64,000 bases of DNA from Pseudostreptobacillus hongkongensis. Its GTDB lineage: Bacteria; Fusobacteriota; Fusobacteriia; Fusobacteriales; Leptotrichiaceae. The DNA is taken from positions 1 through 64,000 of the forward strand of contig NZ_LOHY01000011.1 of assembly GCF_001559795.1 (NCBI RefSeq), written 5' to 3'. Positions within the stretch are counted from its first letter, which is position 1. Each line of letters begins with the position of its first letter. The notes under the pieces are model-generated. The model was not told where the DNA came from. It saw nothing but the letters and a program-made list of their open reading frames with translations, and made no database searches. The translations under genes and the position numbers were made by a program. Below, one piece after another: positions 35,850 to 43,504 of the stretch.

Positions 35850-37577
35850 TTACTTGAATAGTTCTAACCATTCATCGACTGCTTCATTTACATTAGCAAT
35901 TTCTTGCAAGTTATTATGAAGTAGATACCAAGCGTCAATAATAGATACAACAGGATCTATCTTTTCATTTCCTTTTTCTTTTGTAACCTTAGGTTCTCTA
36001 AATGAATTATACTCAACTTTTGCATTAGCTAAAGACCATTTTAAAAGGTCGTTTCTTTTATCGAATAAAACCTCTCCACTATCTACAGATAATGCAAAAT
36101 CTTCAACTGTGCTCCCTAAATTTCTAGCTGATTGAGTTATAGATGTTGCATCCCCTACTAAATCAGTTAAATCTTCTAACCAAGCTCCAGCACCATAAGG
36201 GTCAAACCCCACACCAACTATATTTACATCAAATACTTCTATTAAAGTTCTAAGGTGTTCTAGTATAGTTTTATAGTCTGTTTTAAAACCACCACTTGAA
36301 CTTGTTGCCGTTAATAGTCCTCTGCTTATCCAGTCTCTATAAGGCACCTTGCTTTTAAATTCTTGTTCTAGTACTCTCTGAACTGGTATAAATGAATGTG
36401 AGTATATATATTTTTTATTATCTTCTAAAGGAAAAACTAAAGCTATGCTTGTTAAATCCCCACCACTTGATAAATCTATACCTAAATAACAACTTCTACC
36501 AACCATATTTTCAATAGTCAGTTCTGATTCACATTCTTTAATTTTCTCTTTATTTAAATAATCATTCTCTGTATATTGCACCCACATATTTAATTTTTTT
36601 GTAAGGAAGTTGGTCATTTCTTCACCTTGTTTTCTCAAAGCGTCTTCCATAGCAATTTTGTACTTTTCTAAATTTTCTTTATTATATGAATAATCTTCAT
36701 TTAATAATAAAAAAGGATTAGCTTTTATCCAAGTATTTTCACTTTTTATATCGTCGTCTTTGTCAGGATCTGCAATATAAATAAAAATACTTTCTTTATT
36801 AACTAATCCATTTAAAATATTTACACAATCTTGATACTGCTTATAGCAAGGTTTATTTAAATCAAAACCTGCAGTCGTTATAGCTACTATACAAGAATTA
36901 TCAACATTTACTTGTCCATCAAATAAAAGTTTATACATTTGGTCCGTTGGGTGCATATGGTATTCATCACATATACTAAGTACACTATCAAAGCCGTCCA
37001 TTGATTTGGTATCTCGCCCTAAGGCCCTTATTCTATTTTTAGTATTTAAAGAAGTGATAGTTGAAATATGTTCCTGAACTTTAAAATATTTAGTTTTTAA
37101 AGTAGGATTATAGTTTATAAAATTAGCTATATTATCCCAAACTATCTTCGCTTGCTCATGCTTAGTTGCAGTACAAAATATATTAGAATTTCTATTTTTA
37201 GTAAATAGAGAATAATAAATACTTAATGCACTTATAAGAAGTGATTTTCCGTTCTGACGTCCAACTTGTATGTAAACTTCTTTATATAATCTTAGGTCCG
37301 TTTTTTTAACTTTCCATCCAACTATATTACCTAGTATAAAATTTTGAAAACCTCTTGTTTTAAATTTTTCTATCCTACCATTTTTTACAATTGTGAGCTT
37401 ATTAGTCATATTTATAATTCTATTAACTTCTTCTAAATCTAAATAGTAATCTTTATTTTCTTTTAATACTTTATACCTTTCTATGCATAATTTTTGATTA
37501 ATTCCAATAGGTATATTATGCTTTTCTATATCTTCCACGAATTTATCTAGTGGGTTATAAGAATTCTGAGAACTCAT
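35850..37577 (-). CDS. terL: terminase large subunit
   Basis: A 575-residue DNA-packaging motor. The N-terminal ATPase has a Walker-A-like GRQNGKS (residues 106-112), and Walker B with the catalytic carboxylate is SVLSICDEYHMH (DE at 204-205). The nuclease domain starts at CYLGIDLSSGGDLTSIALVF and includes VGVGFDPYGAGAWLEDL. It belongs to the phage terminase_1 family that pairs with P27 small subunits. It overlaps the small-subunit gene by 23 bases. Confidence 0.96.
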   Translation of the reverse strand: MSSQNSYNPLDKFVEDIEKHNIPIGINQKLCIERYKVLKENKDYYLDLEEVNRIINMTNKLTIVKNGRIEKFKTRGFQNFILGNIVGWKVKKTDLRLYKEVYIQVGRQNGKSLLISALSIYYSLFTKNRNSNIFCTATKHEQAKIVWDNIANFINYNPTLKTKYFKVQEHISTITSLNTKNRIRALGRDTKSMDGFDSVLSICDEYHMHPTDQMYKLLFDGQVNVDNSCIVAITTAGFDLNKPCYKQYQDCVNILNGLVNKESIFIYIADPDKDDDIKSENTWIKANPFLLLNEDYSYNKENLEKYKIAMEDALRKQGEEMTNFLTKKLNMWVQYTENDYLNKEKIKECESELTIENMVGRSCYLGIDLSSGGDLTSIALVFPLEDNKKYIYSHSFIPVQRVLEQEFKSKVPYRDWISRGLLTATSSSGGFKTDYKTILEHLRTLIEVFDVNIVGVGFDPYGAGAWLEDLTDLVGDATSITQSARNLGSTVEDFALSVDSGEVLFDKRNDLLKWSLANAKVEYNSFREPKVTKEKGNEKIDPVVSIIDAWYLLHNNLQEIANVNEAVDEWLELFK

Positions 37578-38022
37578 CTAGCTCCTCCTTAGGCGGGTTG
37601 TATTTAATAAGCTTCGTTCTATCAATACTGTTTAAACCCAATTTAACTGCACAATCTAAAACAGTTTTCTGCATATCTTTTAAAGTTTTAAGATTTGGGT
37701 TAGCTATAACCATATTACCTGCTTTAGTTTCTTTTATAACTGTATAGCCCTCTGTATCAACTAATTTAGTTAGTTCTTGCACTCTTGAATATGCGTCGGA
37801 ATACATTGATAATATAGATACATCTAAATCATCAAGCACTTCTATAGAGTTGATTAACTTTACAGTTTCTTCAAAAATTTTCTTTGAATTTTTATTCAAC
37901 CAATTTGGGGCCTTTAAATTTCTTGAGACCTTAGAATTTTCTTCCTGAAATTTCCTTTCTTCTATTTCTGCTTTAGTATTATTCCGTTTTTGAAGTTCTA
38001 ACGGCTTTCTTGGTCTTGCCAT
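37555..38022 (-). CDS. terS: terminase small subunit, P27 family
   Basis: 155 residues from the ATG at 38022, nine bases after AAAGGAGGTG; the longer frame from 38109 adds 29 unlikely residues. It begins MARPRKPLELQKRNNTKAEI, and PNWLNKNSKKIFEETVKLI, LDDLDVSILSMYSDAYSRVQ and LKDMQKTVLDCAVKLGL are P27 hallmarks. It recognises the packaging site, likely near the HNH gene. Confidence 0.92.
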   Translation of the reverse strand: MARPRKPLELQKRNNTKAEIEERKFQEENSKVSRNLKAPNWLNKNSKKIFEETVKLINSIEVLDDLDVSILSMYSDAYSRVQELTKLVDTEGYTVIKETKAGNMVIANPNLKTLKDMQKTVLDCAVKLGLNSIDRTKLIKYNPPKEELDEFSEFL

Positions 38023-38129
38023 TAAAAATACACCTCCTTTTAATATATTAATTTTGGGAATTTCTCCAAAAAATAGAGGGTACGCGGTATTCCATGCGGG
38101 TTTGAGCATACTTTTCGCCCCACCCCCTC

Positions 38130-38531
38130 TTACATTTGTAAAAGTTTTTTTAAAAGTTGTATTGTTTCATTTTTGCTTTGCTTGCTCTTATCATAAAGTG
38201 CATGTATTAAGTTGTGTGATTGATGTGATAAAGGAATTAAGTTTGATACATCTAATGCTTTGCTCTTATCTTCTCTAAATTCTACAATATGATGTACTAC
38301 ATCAGCTTGTACTAACTTACCTAAAACTTTTAAAGCATACAAGTCCAAGTAATTATATTTTGACATTACTTTCTTCCTGGTCAATTTCCAATCTCTTGAA
38401 TTATAAAAAACTTGTGCTTCTTTATCTCTTGAATTCTTATCATAAACTTCATTTCTAATTTTTGAACATCTACTACACTTCTCATTCAACTTTAATTTTC
38501 TTTTACAATAGCAACATGTTTTATACAACAT
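38130..38531 (-). CDS. HNH endonuclease
   Basis: A 133-residue HNH nuclease with an N-terminal CCYC...CSRC zinc-type cluster, a VVHHIVEF core histidine pair and SNLIPLSHQSHNLIHALYD. HNH proteins next to P27 terminases take part in genome end processing and packaging in HK97-type cos phages. It is the first gene of the late operon. Confidence 0.9.
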   Translation of the reverse strand: MLYKTCCYCKRKLKLNEKCSRCSKIRNEVYDKNSRDKEAQVFYNSRDWKLTRKKVMSKYNYLDLYALKVLGKLVQADVVHHIVEFREDKSKALDVSNLIPLSHQSHNLIHALYDKSKQSKNETIQLLKKLLQM

Positions 38532-38585
38532 TTTAAATTCCTTTCTCTATTAAATGTCTATACAATTTAAAAACTCAATTAAATG

Positions 38586-38612
38586 AAAAAAGGTAGTTAT
38601 AAAACTACCTTT
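38586..38612 (-). terminator. intrinsic terminator just after the late promoter
   Basis: A perfect 10-bp stem (AAAGGTAGTT with AACTACCTTT), a four-base loop and a T run on the minus strand. It lies about 35 bases after the predicted start of the late promoter at 38654-38682 and before all structural genes. Confidence 0.8.
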
Positions 38613-38653
38613 AAATCATGAGTTGAAATCTTTATAGACTTCTAATATTTTAC

Positions 38654-38682
38654 ATTATAGCATGTCAAGGAAAACTGGTCAA
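38654..38682 (-). promoter_or_regulatory. strong sigma-70 promoter, probable late promoter
   Basis: TTGACC (38682-38677), 17 bases and TATAAT (38659-38654), with TGC before the -10 as an extended element. Transcription would start near 38647 and immediately meet the terminator at 38586-38612. This promoter-terminator pair resembles lambda pR'-tR'. Confidence 0.7.
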
Positions 38683-38704
38683 GTCCGATTTTGGTCCGTT
38701 TTTT

Positions 38705-38914
38705 TTAAAATTTTTTCTTTTTTTCTTCTAAAAGATTTGAAATCATTATTAAATCTTCTTCTGTAGCTAATTCTTTAATAAAAGTTCTAGTACAACTTTT
38801 ATACCTATTATATTTTACTTTTATTTTCCCTGTTTCAGTTGCTCTGTATTTTCTAACTGCTTCATTTTGTTTTTCTTTATCTTTATAACCAAGTCTTTTT
38901 AATTTTTGTTCCAT
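38705..38914 (-). CDS. small basic phage protein, 69 aa
   Basis: Not a family I can name with confidence. It is highly charged (KLRGYKDKEKQNEAVRKYRA-like start, here KRLGYKDKEKQNEAVRKYRA), then CTRTFIKELATEEDLIMISN. Similar short proteins lie beside packaging genes in many Firmicute phages. AAGGAG precedes the ATG. It follows two small membrane-protein genes in a minus-strand group. Confidence 0.6.
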   Translation of the reverse strand: MEQKLKRLGYKDKEKQNEAVRKYRATETGKIKVKYNRYKSCTRTFIKELATEEDLIMISNLLEEKKKKF

Positions 38915-38928
38915 TTTTTATTTTCTCC

Positions 38929-39084
38929 TTATCTAAAAAAATTGAAATAAATTAATAATAATATTAAAATAGTGTAAATAATAGTTTCTTTAATAGTTCC
39001 TTTAACTATATTGAATTTATAGTTTAATTTACCTATTCTAAAATTAAAAGTTTTTAAGATCTCTCTTCCTTTTTTATCTTTCAT
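38929..39084 (-). CDS. small single-span membrane protein, 51 aa
   Basis: An open frame of 51 codons, MKDKKGREILKTFNFRIGKL followed by a C-terminal hydrophobic helix (IIYTILILLLIYF). No good ribosome site was seen, which lowers confidence. It ends 15 bases before the next gene. Confidence 0.4.
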   Translation of the reverse strand: MKDKKGREILKTFNFRIGKLNYKFNIVKGTIKETIIYTILILLLIYFNFFR

Positions 39085-39115
39085 TTTTTGTCTATGAAAA
39101 AGATAGGGTGGGGCT

Positions 39116-39271
39116 TTAGGCCCCGTATTTTGCTTTAATTATAATTTCTATCAACTTGACTAATTCAATAAATAGTGTTATAATCAATGCAACAATGAAT
39201 TTATTAGTCACTGAGTGAGTTTTCTTGATTTCGGTGACTTCTTTTATTATAACCCTTTTTTTCTTTTTCAT
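39116..39271 (-). CDS. small single-span membrane protein, 51 aa
   Basis: Open frame starting MKKKKRVIIKEVTEIKKTHS, then a membrane helix (KFIVALIITLFIELVKLIEI). A strong GGAGGAA site precedes the ATG. It follows the integrase in the same direction. Function unknown; small holin-like or regulatory membrane proteins are possible. Confidence 0.6.
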   Translation of the reverse strand: MKKKKRVIIKEVTEIKKTHSVTNKFIVALIITLFIELVKLIEIIIKAKYGA

Positions 39272-39350
39272 TGTTCCTCCTTTCTATATATAAATTATAT
39301 CATTAATCGCAATTAATGTAAAGAAAAAATTGCATTTTTCTTATAATTTT

Positions 39351-40391
39351 TTATTTAATCAATTCAATTGCTTTTCTAAGTTCTTCTTTATCTTTATGAG
39401 TATAAATTTTCTCAGTCATAGAATAACTACTGTGACCTATCAATTTTGATATTGATACTGTATTTGCATCAACATTACTCAATAAACTAGCAAATGTATG
39501 ACGTGTGTCGTGTATAGTGTGTTTCATTCCTAATTTTTTCATCAAAATATTAAATTTACTAAAATATGTTATATAGCTCATTTTTTCATTTTTGTTTATA
39601 GGCCCATTTATAAAATATTCCTTATTAAAATCTATTCTGTTTTCAATCAAATTTTTTATTTTAGGATGTATTGGAACTAATCTATTTTTACCTGCTTCTG
39701 TTTTACTACCACCTTTCAAATATCCCTCCTCAAGATTTATATCACTTATCTTAAGGTTTAATAATTCTCCTATCCTCAACCCTGTATATATCAAGATTAA
39801 TATAGTATCTATCAAATCATATTTATTTAAATTGTACCAAAGTACTCCGATTTCTTCTTCTGTAAATATTTTCCGTTCTATTTTCGTTACTTTTTTACCT
39901 ATTTCTAAAAATGTTGAATAATCTTTTGAAACAATTTCTCTTTTTAAAGCAAATTTATATAATAAAGAAATTAAAGATTTCACTCCTGTTTTAGCACCTC
40001 TTTTATCTCCCATTTTATCAATCACAATTTGATAATCTCTAGTTTTCAATTCAATAAATCTTTTGTCATGTAAATCAATTAAATTATTAAAAGAAGAATT
40101 TTTATTTTTTTTAGTTAATTCACTTAAATTTAAAAAACTTTCTTTAGACCATTTAGTATATAATTCCTTTAGAGTTATGTTATTTGAATAGTCATAAGGA
40201 TTATCTAAAAACTCTATTAAATATTTATTTGCTTCTTTTTGAGTTTTGAAATAACCTAAATATTTTCTTTTTTGTGTCACATTTTTATTATTTCCTACAA
40301 ATTCATATCCAGTTGTAATTACTACAGCAAAGGGTTTTCTTCTATTTCCACTTAATTTTACTACACTTCCTGTTCCATTTCCTCTCTTCAT
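39351..40391 (-). CDS. int: tyrosine-type phage integrase
   Basis: A 346-residue tyrosine recombinase. It has an N-terminal arm-binding-like domain (VVITTGYEFVGNNKNVTQKR, YLGYFKTQKEANKYLIEFLD), a SAM-like core-binding domain and the catalytic domain: Arg in YTGLRIGELLNLKI, HxxR in HDTRHTFASLL, and GHSSYSMTEKIYTH with the nucleophilic Tyr. It should integrate and excise the prophage. Its place in the middle of the element, some 14 kb from the nearest border, is unusual. Confidence 0.95.
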   Translation of the reverse strand: MKRGNGTGSVVKLSGNRRKPFAVVITTGYEFVGNNKNVTQKRKYLGYFKTQKEANKYLIEFLDNPYDYSNNITLKELYTKWSKESFLNLSELTKKNKNSSFNNLIDLHDKRFIELKTRDYQIVIDKMGDKRGAKTGVKSLISLLYKFALKREIVSKDYSTFLEIGKKVTKIERKIFTEEEIGVLWYNLNKYDLIDTILILIYTGLRIGELLNLKISDINLEEGYLKGGSKTEAGKNRLVPIHPKIKNLIENRIDFNKEYFINGPINKNEKMSYITYFSKFNILMKKLGMKHTIHDTRHTFASLLSNVDANTVSISKLIGHSSYSMTEKIYTHKDKEELRKAIELIK

Positions 40392-40740
40392 TTTTTAGTC
40401 CTTTCTTTTTTGCTTTTTAAAATTTGCTCTATATTGCCTTAATTTTAACCAGATTTGATTAAGGCTTATAATTTTACCTTAAAATCTTTTTTAATCAATC
40501 TGGGATATTCTAGGTATCAAATTTTTGATTTTAGATTATATTTCAAATTCCTTTTTTAGAAATTCAGTCTCATTTTTTATTTTTTAATTCTTGTATTACA
40601 TTAGAAAAGTGTTCTGTTTTTATAGGGCCTGTTTTTAGATTTTGACTTTTAATTTTCTATATAGGCCCTCTCCACATCGTTGGGTTTCCCAACAAGGAAA
40701 AGAAAACTCATTTTTTCTTTTTATTTTATATTTCTTTTTT

Positions 40741-40815
40741 CTTATATAAATTTCTTATATAAATTTCTTATATAAATTTCTTATATAAATTTCTTATATA
40801 AATTTCTTATATAAA
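40741..40815. repeat. 13-bp AT-rich tandem repeat, nearly six copies
   Basis: Five perfect copies of CTTATATAAATTT start at 40741, 40754, 40767, 40780 and 40793; a sixth, partly changed copy starts at 40806. AT-rich 13-mers next to iterons are characteristic of DNA-unwinding elements. Confidence 0.9.
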
Positions 40816-40843
40816 AGTTCTTATAATATATATTCTTATTAGA

Positions 40844-41013
40844 GTATCAAATCTGTACCACTTAAGTAGTATCAAAATTGTACTACTAGCAGTATCAAAT
40901 CTGTACCACTTTTAACATAGTAGTATCAAATCTGTACCACCCTTTCAAAAGTACCTTAAACACTTGCTTTATAGATATTTTATATATAATAAGTAGTATC
41001 AAAATTGTACTAC
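40844..41013. repeat. five 18-bp iterons, GTATCAAAWYTGTACYAC
   Basis: Direct repeats at 40844-40861, 40869-40886, 40892-40909, 40923-40940 and 40996-41013. Copies 2 and 5 (GTATCAAAATTGTACTAC) are parts of inverted repeats GTAGTA...TACTAC; copies 1, 3 and 4 read GTATCAAATCTGTACCAC. Start spacing is 25, 23, 31 and 73 bases. A protein-binding array for replication or regulation is likely. Confidence 0.9.
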
Positions 41014-41075
41014 TACACTTTGATTTTTAGTTGTGTTTTTATTACACATTATTTAAAATTAAAAGTAATCAAAAA

Positions 41076-41516
41076 TTAAATACAATCTCTATCAATTATA
41101 ATTCCTATTCGATTACTTAATAATATTCCACAAATATAGTTTATTCTATCCTGTAATTTTGAAGAACTAACACAATAATTACAACCTAAAAATATTGTAG
41201 AAAATAAATCTGCTTCCGTTTCTTCTTTTTTGGTTTTTATAAATACTGTATTAGTGTGTTTTCTGATTATTTCATCATGCAATAAAATATGCGCTATCTC
41301 GTGAGCTATTATAAATACTTTTTCACTCTCTTTAATATCTAAATTACTATTTATAAATATAATATGATTTCCTAAACAACAATTAGTACAAGCTTTACAA
41401 TTCCTACCTAAATTATCACAAATTAACTTTATATCATACTCTTTTAATAAGCTATATACATTATCAAATCTATTTCTTAAATTTAAAGCAAGGTCAACTA
41501 TTTTATTTATATCCAT
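41076..41516 (-). CDS. ImmA/IrrE-type metallopeptidase (M78)
   Basis: About 146 residues from the ATG at 41516, preceded by GGAG; the longer frame uses TTG. The zinc motif HEIAH lies in KVFIIAHEIAHILLHDEI, with a downstream glutamate-rich segment KKEETEADLFSTIFLG. A cysteine cluster CKACTNCC lies before it. ImmA-type proteases cleave the CI-like repressor and trigger induction. Gene order ImmA - lipoprotein - repressor on one strand fits that role. Confidence 0.85.
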   Translation of the reverse strand: MDINKIVDLALNLRNRFDNVYSLLKEYDIKLICDNLGRNCKACTNCCLGNHIIFINSNLDIKESEKVFIIAHEIAHILLHDEIIRKHTNTVFIKTKKEETEADLFSTIFLGCNYCVSSSKLQDRINYICGILLSNRIGIIIDRDCI

Positions 41517-41556
41517 TTCTTTTCTAACTCCTAACAACTATCCTTCGTTTATTGTT

Positions 41557-42012
41557 TTATTTTATTTGTATTTCTTCTCCTTTTAAATCGATAAATCCAT
41601 CTTTGTCAATCCAGAATTCATTTCCGTTAGGAACTTTGCTATAAGTGCCCAGTATTATACTTGTATCAGAAAAAACACCTTCTAATAATATTCCTCTTTC
41701 AAAATCTTCAAACAAAGTTATATCTTTAAACTTAGTATTTTCTTTACTATTTACAAAGGTAACATAAGTTAGTTGTCTTTCGGTCCACGCTTGTTTTCTG
41801 GCGTGTTCAATTAATTTATCTTTATCAGTAATAGTCGTATATATTATAAAATGTCTATCTTTATTCTTTTGCTTGTTGTAAGCTAAAGTTTCAAATGATT
41901 CTTGAGTAGTTGAAGTACTAGTAATAATATTCTCTTGATTTGTTGAAGATACTTTACTCCCGCAACTGAATAAAAATAATGACACAACTCCTATAATTAA
42001 TAATTTTTTCAT
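41557..42012 (-). CDS. prophage lipoprotein in the immunity region
   Basis: A 151-residue predicted lipoprotein: signal peptide and lipobox LFLFSC with the lipidated Cys17, a Ser/Thr-rich linker (STTSTTQES style), then a small mixed domain (HFIIYTTITDKDKLIEHARK, FWIDKDGFIDLKGEEIQ). Family not recognised. It lies between repressor and protease genes, so it is expressed in the lysogen. Lipoproteins encoded there (Ltp of phage TP-J34 is the known example) block superinfection. That role here is inference. GGAGG precedes the ATG. Confidence 0.75.
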   Translation of the reverse strand: MKKLLIIGVVSLFLFSCGSKVSSTNQENIITSTSTTQESFETLAYNKQKNKDRHFIIYTTITDKDKLIEHARKQAWTERQLTYVTFVNSKENTKFKDITLFEDFERGILLEGVFSDTSIILGTYSKVPNGNEFWIDKDGFIDLKGEEIQIK

Positions 42013-42026
42013 ATATAATTTTCCTC

Positions 42027-42449
42027 CTACTTCTTTTTTAGTTTACCTTGCTTTTTTAAAATATGTATAAATGCTCTAGTTAGAGTTTGTTTTATTTCCT
42101 CAATATCTTCTTCTGTATTTTTTCCATAACCATCAAAAAACATTGTCGTATTTGCATTGATATAGCTGTTTAATTGTTCTAGTTGAAATTCACTTAAATC
42201 ACTTACATCTACATTATTTATTTTTTTATTTTCATTAGGGAAAAAATAACTCAAACTAACATTTAAAGCTTTTGCTAACTTTTCTAAAACATCAAGTCCT
42301 GGTGTTCTTTGACCGTTCTCAAAATAAGATATTGAACTTTTGGTATTATAACCTATCATTTCAGATAATTGTTGTTGTGAAATTCCTAATTCCATTCTTC
42401 TCGTTTTAATTAAATTTCCTAATAATTTATTAGTTTCATTAGGTTTCAT
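42027..42449 (-). CDS. CI-like phage repressor (XRE family)
   Basis: A 140-residue repressor. Residues 10-65 are a helix-turn-helix of the XRE type (LIKTRRMELGISQQQLSEMI, SSISYFENGQRTPGLDVLEK), followed by an acidic C-terminal part. There is no LexA-type peptidase domain, which fits control by the ImmA-type protease. It is divergent from the Cro-like gene, with about 160 bases between the two starts. AAGGAG precedes the ATG. Confidence 0.9.
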   Translation of the reverse strand: MKPNETNKLLGNLIKTRRMELGISQQQLSEMIGYNTKSSISYFENGQRTPGLDVLEKLAKALNVSLSYFFPNENKKINNVDVSDLSEFQLEQLNSYINANTTMFFDGYGKNTEEDIEEIKQTLTRAFIHILKKQGKLKKK

Positions 42450-42481
42450 GTTTTTAACTCCTTAAATTGATTTTATAATAT

Positions 42482-42509
42482 ATTATACATTAAAAAACAA
42501 AAAAATCAA
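42482..42509 (-). promoter_or_regulatory. candidate repressor promoter (PRM)
   Basis: On the minus strand TTGATT, 16 bases and TATAAT precede the repressor gene. The surrounding DNA is almost pure A/T, so the assignment of the -35 is uncertain. Confidence 0.4.
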
Positions 42510-42539
42510 AAAAAAATACAAAAAAAATAAAAATAATAG

Positions 42540-42568
42540 TTGACAGTTTAAGAACGATGTGTTATACT
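42540..42568 (+). promoter_or_regulatory. early lytic promoter (PR)
   Basis: TTGACA (42540-42545), exactly 17 bases and TATACT (42563-42568). It faces the Cro-like gene. Its position shows that the ATG at 42557 cannot be the start of that gene. The AGAAC within the spacer matches half of the palindrome at 42818-42838 and may belong to an operator. Confidence 0.8.
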
Positions 42569-42610
42569 ATTAACATAAAAGAAGTTAAAAAACTTAGAAA
42601 GGACAGAAAA

Positions 42611-42817
42611 TTGAAATTAGAAAAATTAGAGAAATTAAAAAATTTAATTAATAAAAAGGGCCTAAAATTTTCTTTTATAGCTCGGAAACTCGGAATAACA
42701 CCTACTGCATTTTCAAGGAAAATGAAAAATAAAAGTGATTTTCAATGGGAAGAAATAAATGAGTTAATAAAAATATTACAACTTAATGAAGAAGAAAAAA
42801 AGTTTTTTTTAGATTAA
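42611..42817 (+). CDS. Cro-like DNA-binding protein, 68 aa
   Basis: First gene of the rightward early operon. The longest frame begins at an ATG inside the promoter, so I start it at the TTG at 42611, seven bases after AGAAAGGA. It carries one helix-turn-helix (LKFSFIARKLGITPTAFSRK, then WEEINELIKILQL). The place opposite the repressor and the small size fit a Cro-like switch protein. Confidence 0.75.
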   Translation: MKLEKLEKLKNLINKKGLKFSFIARKLGITPTAFSRKMKNKSDFQWEEINELIKILQLNEEEKKFFLD

Positions 42818-42838
42818 TTGTTCTCAAACCAAGAACAA
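42818..42838. promoter_or_regulatory. palindrome TTGTTCT-N7-AGAACAA, possible operator
   Basis: A perfect 7-bp inverted repeat begins right after the stop codon of the Cro-like gene. No T run follows, so it is not a typical terminator. Half sites resemble AGAAC inside the early promoter spacer, suggesting a repressor or Cro operator. Confidence 0.4.
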
Positions 42839-42857
42839 AAAAGAAAGGAAGAATGAT

Positions 42858-43022
42858 ATGGAAAATGAAATTATATTGAATTTAACAGTAATATTTAATG
42901 TTATTTCTTGCTTAATTTGGATACCTAACGATTTAAAATTATTAAAATCTCTTTTTCTTTTTGAGTTGTTTCTACAATTAGTTTTATTTCTTTATTTAAT
43001 ACTTCAATATTTTGGATATTAA
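42858..43022 (+). CDS. possible small hydrophobic protein, 54 aa
   Basis: Open frame MENEIILNLTVIFNVISCLI... with hydrophobic segments, preceded by AAAGGAAG. Its 3' part overlaps, on the other strand, the end of the gene at 42925-43431. Either it is real and short-lived convergent transcription occurs, or it is a chance frame. Confidence 0.3.
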   Translation: MENEIILNLTVIFNVISCLIWIPNDLKLLKSLFLFELFLQLVLFLYLILQYFGY

Positions 43023-43431
43023 AAATACAATAAAAAGTTTTAATTTCATAATAATTTAAAGGTTTATTTTTATTATTATAGCTAATTAAAATTTCATAAT
43101 ATTTTTTAGAATCAAAATCTTGAATAGTTTTTATAATAAAGTCTGTGTTTTTATCTCTTAAAAATGAAACTGATATCGTATCAAGTTTATTAATGTTTTC
43201 AGAGAAATATTTTTTACCATCTATTTTTAAATATATTTTCTTAATATATAAAGGGTTTATAGATGTATTAGTTATATTTATAGAGACTAAAAATAATTTA
43301 TCTTTTAAAACATTAGTACTTAAATCAGACAATAGAAATTCAGGTTTAAATCTTCTTTCTTGCTTGAAAGAAATGAATAAACTAATTAAAGAAATAAAAA
43401 AACTTAAAATAGCAATTATATTTGAAAACAT
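42925..43431 (-). CDS. reversed membrane-anchored protein (probable moron)
   Basis: About 168 residues from the ATG at 43431, seven bases after AAGGAG. One N-terminal membrane helix (MFSNIIAILSFFISLISLFI) and a beta-rich outer or cytoplasmic domain (LFLVSINITNTSINPLYIKK). Family not recognised. It runs against the early operon and has its own TATAAT near 43475, so it is probably expressed during lysogeny. Roles in exclusion or defence are possible but not shown. Confidence 0.65.
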   Translation of the reverse strand: MFSNIIAILSFFISLISLFISFKQERRFKPEFLLSDLSTNVLKDKLFLVSINITNTSINPLYIKKIYLKIDGKKYFSENINKLDTISVSFLRDKNTDFIIKTIQDFDSKKYYEILISYNNKNKPLNYYEIKTFYCIFNIQNIEVLNKEIKLIVETTQKEKEILIILNR

Positions 43432-43504
43432 AAAAAATCTCCTTTTAAATAAATTCATGATATTACAAATATTATACCTTAAAAGGAATTAGAAAGGAAT
43501 AAAA

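Larger units (their letters stand above)
40392..41075. other. repeat-rich non-coding region, candidate origin
   Basis: 684 bases without a gene, between the ImmA-like gene and int. From left to right it holds an inverted repeat AGGGCCT/AGGCCCT (40624-40630, 40663-40669), a small hairpin GTTGGG/CCCAAC (40679-40693), AT-rich 13-bp tandem repeats (40741-40815) and five 18-bp iterons (40844-41013). Confidence 0.65.

Noticed and set aside
40741-41013. CRISPR array
   Set aside because: Repeats are 13 and 18 bp with short irregular or no spacers and no cas genes; origin or operator array fits better.
42557-42610. N-terminal extension of the Cro-like protein
   Set aside because: It overlaps the -10 element of the early promoter, so it would not be in the transcript.
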